The translations under genes were made by a program, and so were the position numbers. From DASQDN01 sp035630195 (lineage in GTDB: Bacteria > Acidobacteriota > Terriglobia > Bryobacterales > Bryobacteraceae), in contig DASQLD010000053.1 of the NCBI GenBank assembly GCA_035630195.1, forward strand, positions 1 to 7,446: a stretch of 7,446 nucleotides of DNA, given 5' to 3'. Below the pieces are notes generated by a model. The model ran no database searches. It was not told the origin of the DNA and saw nothing but the letters and a program-made list of their open reading frames with translations. Positions 6,705 through 7,446 of the stretch are shown here, piece after piece; position 1 is the first letter of the stretch, and the number at the start of each line of letters is the position of its first letter.

Positions 6705-7446
6705 ATGTGAACTTGCCTTCGCCCTCCTTTATCTTCAAGAAGCGATTTACTGGCACGTCAGAGAAACGCTCCAGTTGCCCACTTGGCCAGCGTATCTCGA
6801 GGTTATCGATGCGGTTTGCCTTGCCTAAGCCGAAGTGAATCCGAAGATCGCTCTGTGAGTAGAAACTGCCTCCACTGCGCACTTCATCGACCTGCTGATG
6901 ATCACCGGTTATACAACGTACCCGCGCTCCTATGGCGCTGCGGTTTGACTTTGTGCCGACCAGCCGAATAGATATGAAGTTCTGCTTCGTCTGGCTTGTG
7001 CAGCGGAGGAGTTCGGGGCTGTCGTTGATCGGATTGATCAATATGTCCACGCAGCCATCATTGTTGAAGTCTCCAAAGGCGCATCCCCGAGCGCTCGTTG
7101 GAGACATGATCGCCGGACCGGCCAATGTACTGACATTCCGAAATTTTCCATTGCGTTGATTTTGGTACAGGACTTTCTGCTGTTTATAGCGGTCCGCCGA
7201 TTTGAGTTGGTCGATCTCTGGGTAGACGTGGCCGTTCACGTATAGAATGTCCGGCCACCCGTCGTTGTCACAATCGAAGAAGCCGCAGCCCCATCCAAGA
7301 AGTCTGGTGTAGGAGACGAGGCCCGCCGACTGAGTCTCTTCGTCGAAGGAGCGCTTGCCCTGATTGCGATACAGATTTGGTAAATCATCGGCAAAGTTCG
7401 TTTTGAAGATGTCCAGAAGGCCGTCGCGGTTGTAGTCTCCGGCGGC
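6694..7446 (-). CDS. CRTAC1-like protein: FG-GAP/VCBS repeats plus ASPIC/UnbV domain (5' end outside window)
   Basis: The C-terminal 250 residues of a larger protein; the frame is open to the right edge, so the start lies outside. Three FG-GAP/VCBS-type calcium-binding loops of form D-x-(N/D)-x-D-G are visible: DYNRDGLLD at 4-12, DCDNDGWPD at 58-66 and DFNNDGCVD at 126-134. They are separated by the usual LYRNQGKRSF and YQNQRNGKFRNV strands of a beta-propeller. Residues about 157-229 are an ASPIC/UnbV domain: SIRLVGTKSNRSAIGARVR, the GGSFYSQSDLRIHFGLG core and IDNLEIRWPSGQLERF. Such proteins are usually exported and surface-associated; calcium binding and adhesion are family knowledge and no substrate is known. 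An internal GTG at 7239 opens a 181-residue frame, but it lies within the propeller and is not the real start. The gene is convergent with the receptor operon. Its last four codons (TSVR) and stop probably come from the end of the IS remnant. Confidence 0.88.
   Translation of the reverse strand, partial: AAGDYNRDGLLDIFKTNFADDLPNLYRNQGKRSFDEETQSAGLVSYTRLLGWGCGFFDCDNDGWPDILYVNGHVYPEIDQLKSADRYKQQKVLYQNQRNGKFRNVSTLAGPAIMSPTSARGCAFGDFNNDGCVDILINPINDSPELLRCTSQTKQNFISIRLVGTKSNRSAIGARVRCITGDHQQVDEVRSGGSFYSQSDLRIHFGLGKANRIDNLEIRWPSGQLERFSDVPVNRFLKIKEGEGKFTSVR
6705..6711 (+). repeat. direct repeat ATGTGAA, right copy (possible target-site duplication)
   Basis: Partner of the copy at 5950-5956. It lies antisense in the last codons of the CRTAC1-like gene, directly next to the inferred transposase-side end of the insertion sequence. 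Confidence 0.4.

Noticed and set aside
6694..7239. GTG at 7239 as the start of a 181-residue CRTAC1-like gene
   Set aside because: The frame continues upstream to the window edge with two more calcium-binding loops, so the GTG codes for an internal valine.

Overview
The window looks like part of an Acidobacteriota chromosome, most likely of the Bryobacterales/Solibacterales kind. The grounds are a moderately GC-rich sequence, a very large Oar-type TonB-dependent receptor with an N-terminal carboxypeptidase-regulatory-like domain, a DUF4091-type glycosidase-like protein, and a CRTAC1/ASPIC-UnbV FG-GAP protein. All three families are heavily expanded in that lineage. The assignment is inferred from gene content; no marker gene is present.

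Layout. Positions 42-5960 hold a compact plus-strand cluster of three genes. The first encodes a 1200-residue outer-membrane TonB-dependent receptor. After a 22-base gap comes a secreted protein of about 579 residues with a DUF4091-like C-terminus. This overlaps by ATGA a 185-residue secreted protein of unknown function whose C-terminal half looks like a small Cache/PAS-type sensor domain. The first and third genes have clear Shine-Dalgarno sequences at normal spacing, and the tight spacing suggests one operon. Positions 6694-7446 hold, on the minus strand, the 3' part of a CRTAC1-like gene that runs off the right edge of the window.

Between these convergent units lies a badly decayed IS6-family insertion sequence on the minus strand. 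Its transposase can be read only by joining five fragments across frameshifts, stop codons and an internal deletion (6150-6653). A 7-base direct repeat, ATGTGAA, brackets the inferred element at 5950-5956 and 6705-6711. Both flanking genes stop within about 15 bases of the inferred element ends.

How the genes may work together (inference): the receptor would import an oligomeric ligand, probably a glycan fragment or glycoconjugate. The DUF4091-like protein would process or bind that substrate in the periplasm or at the surface. The small coupled protein might bind a ligand or a breakdown product. I see no transporter, regulator, RNA gene or CRISPR array. The best candidate for something undescribed is the translationally coupled pair of DUF4091-like protein and small secreted Cache-like protein behind a dedicated receptor.
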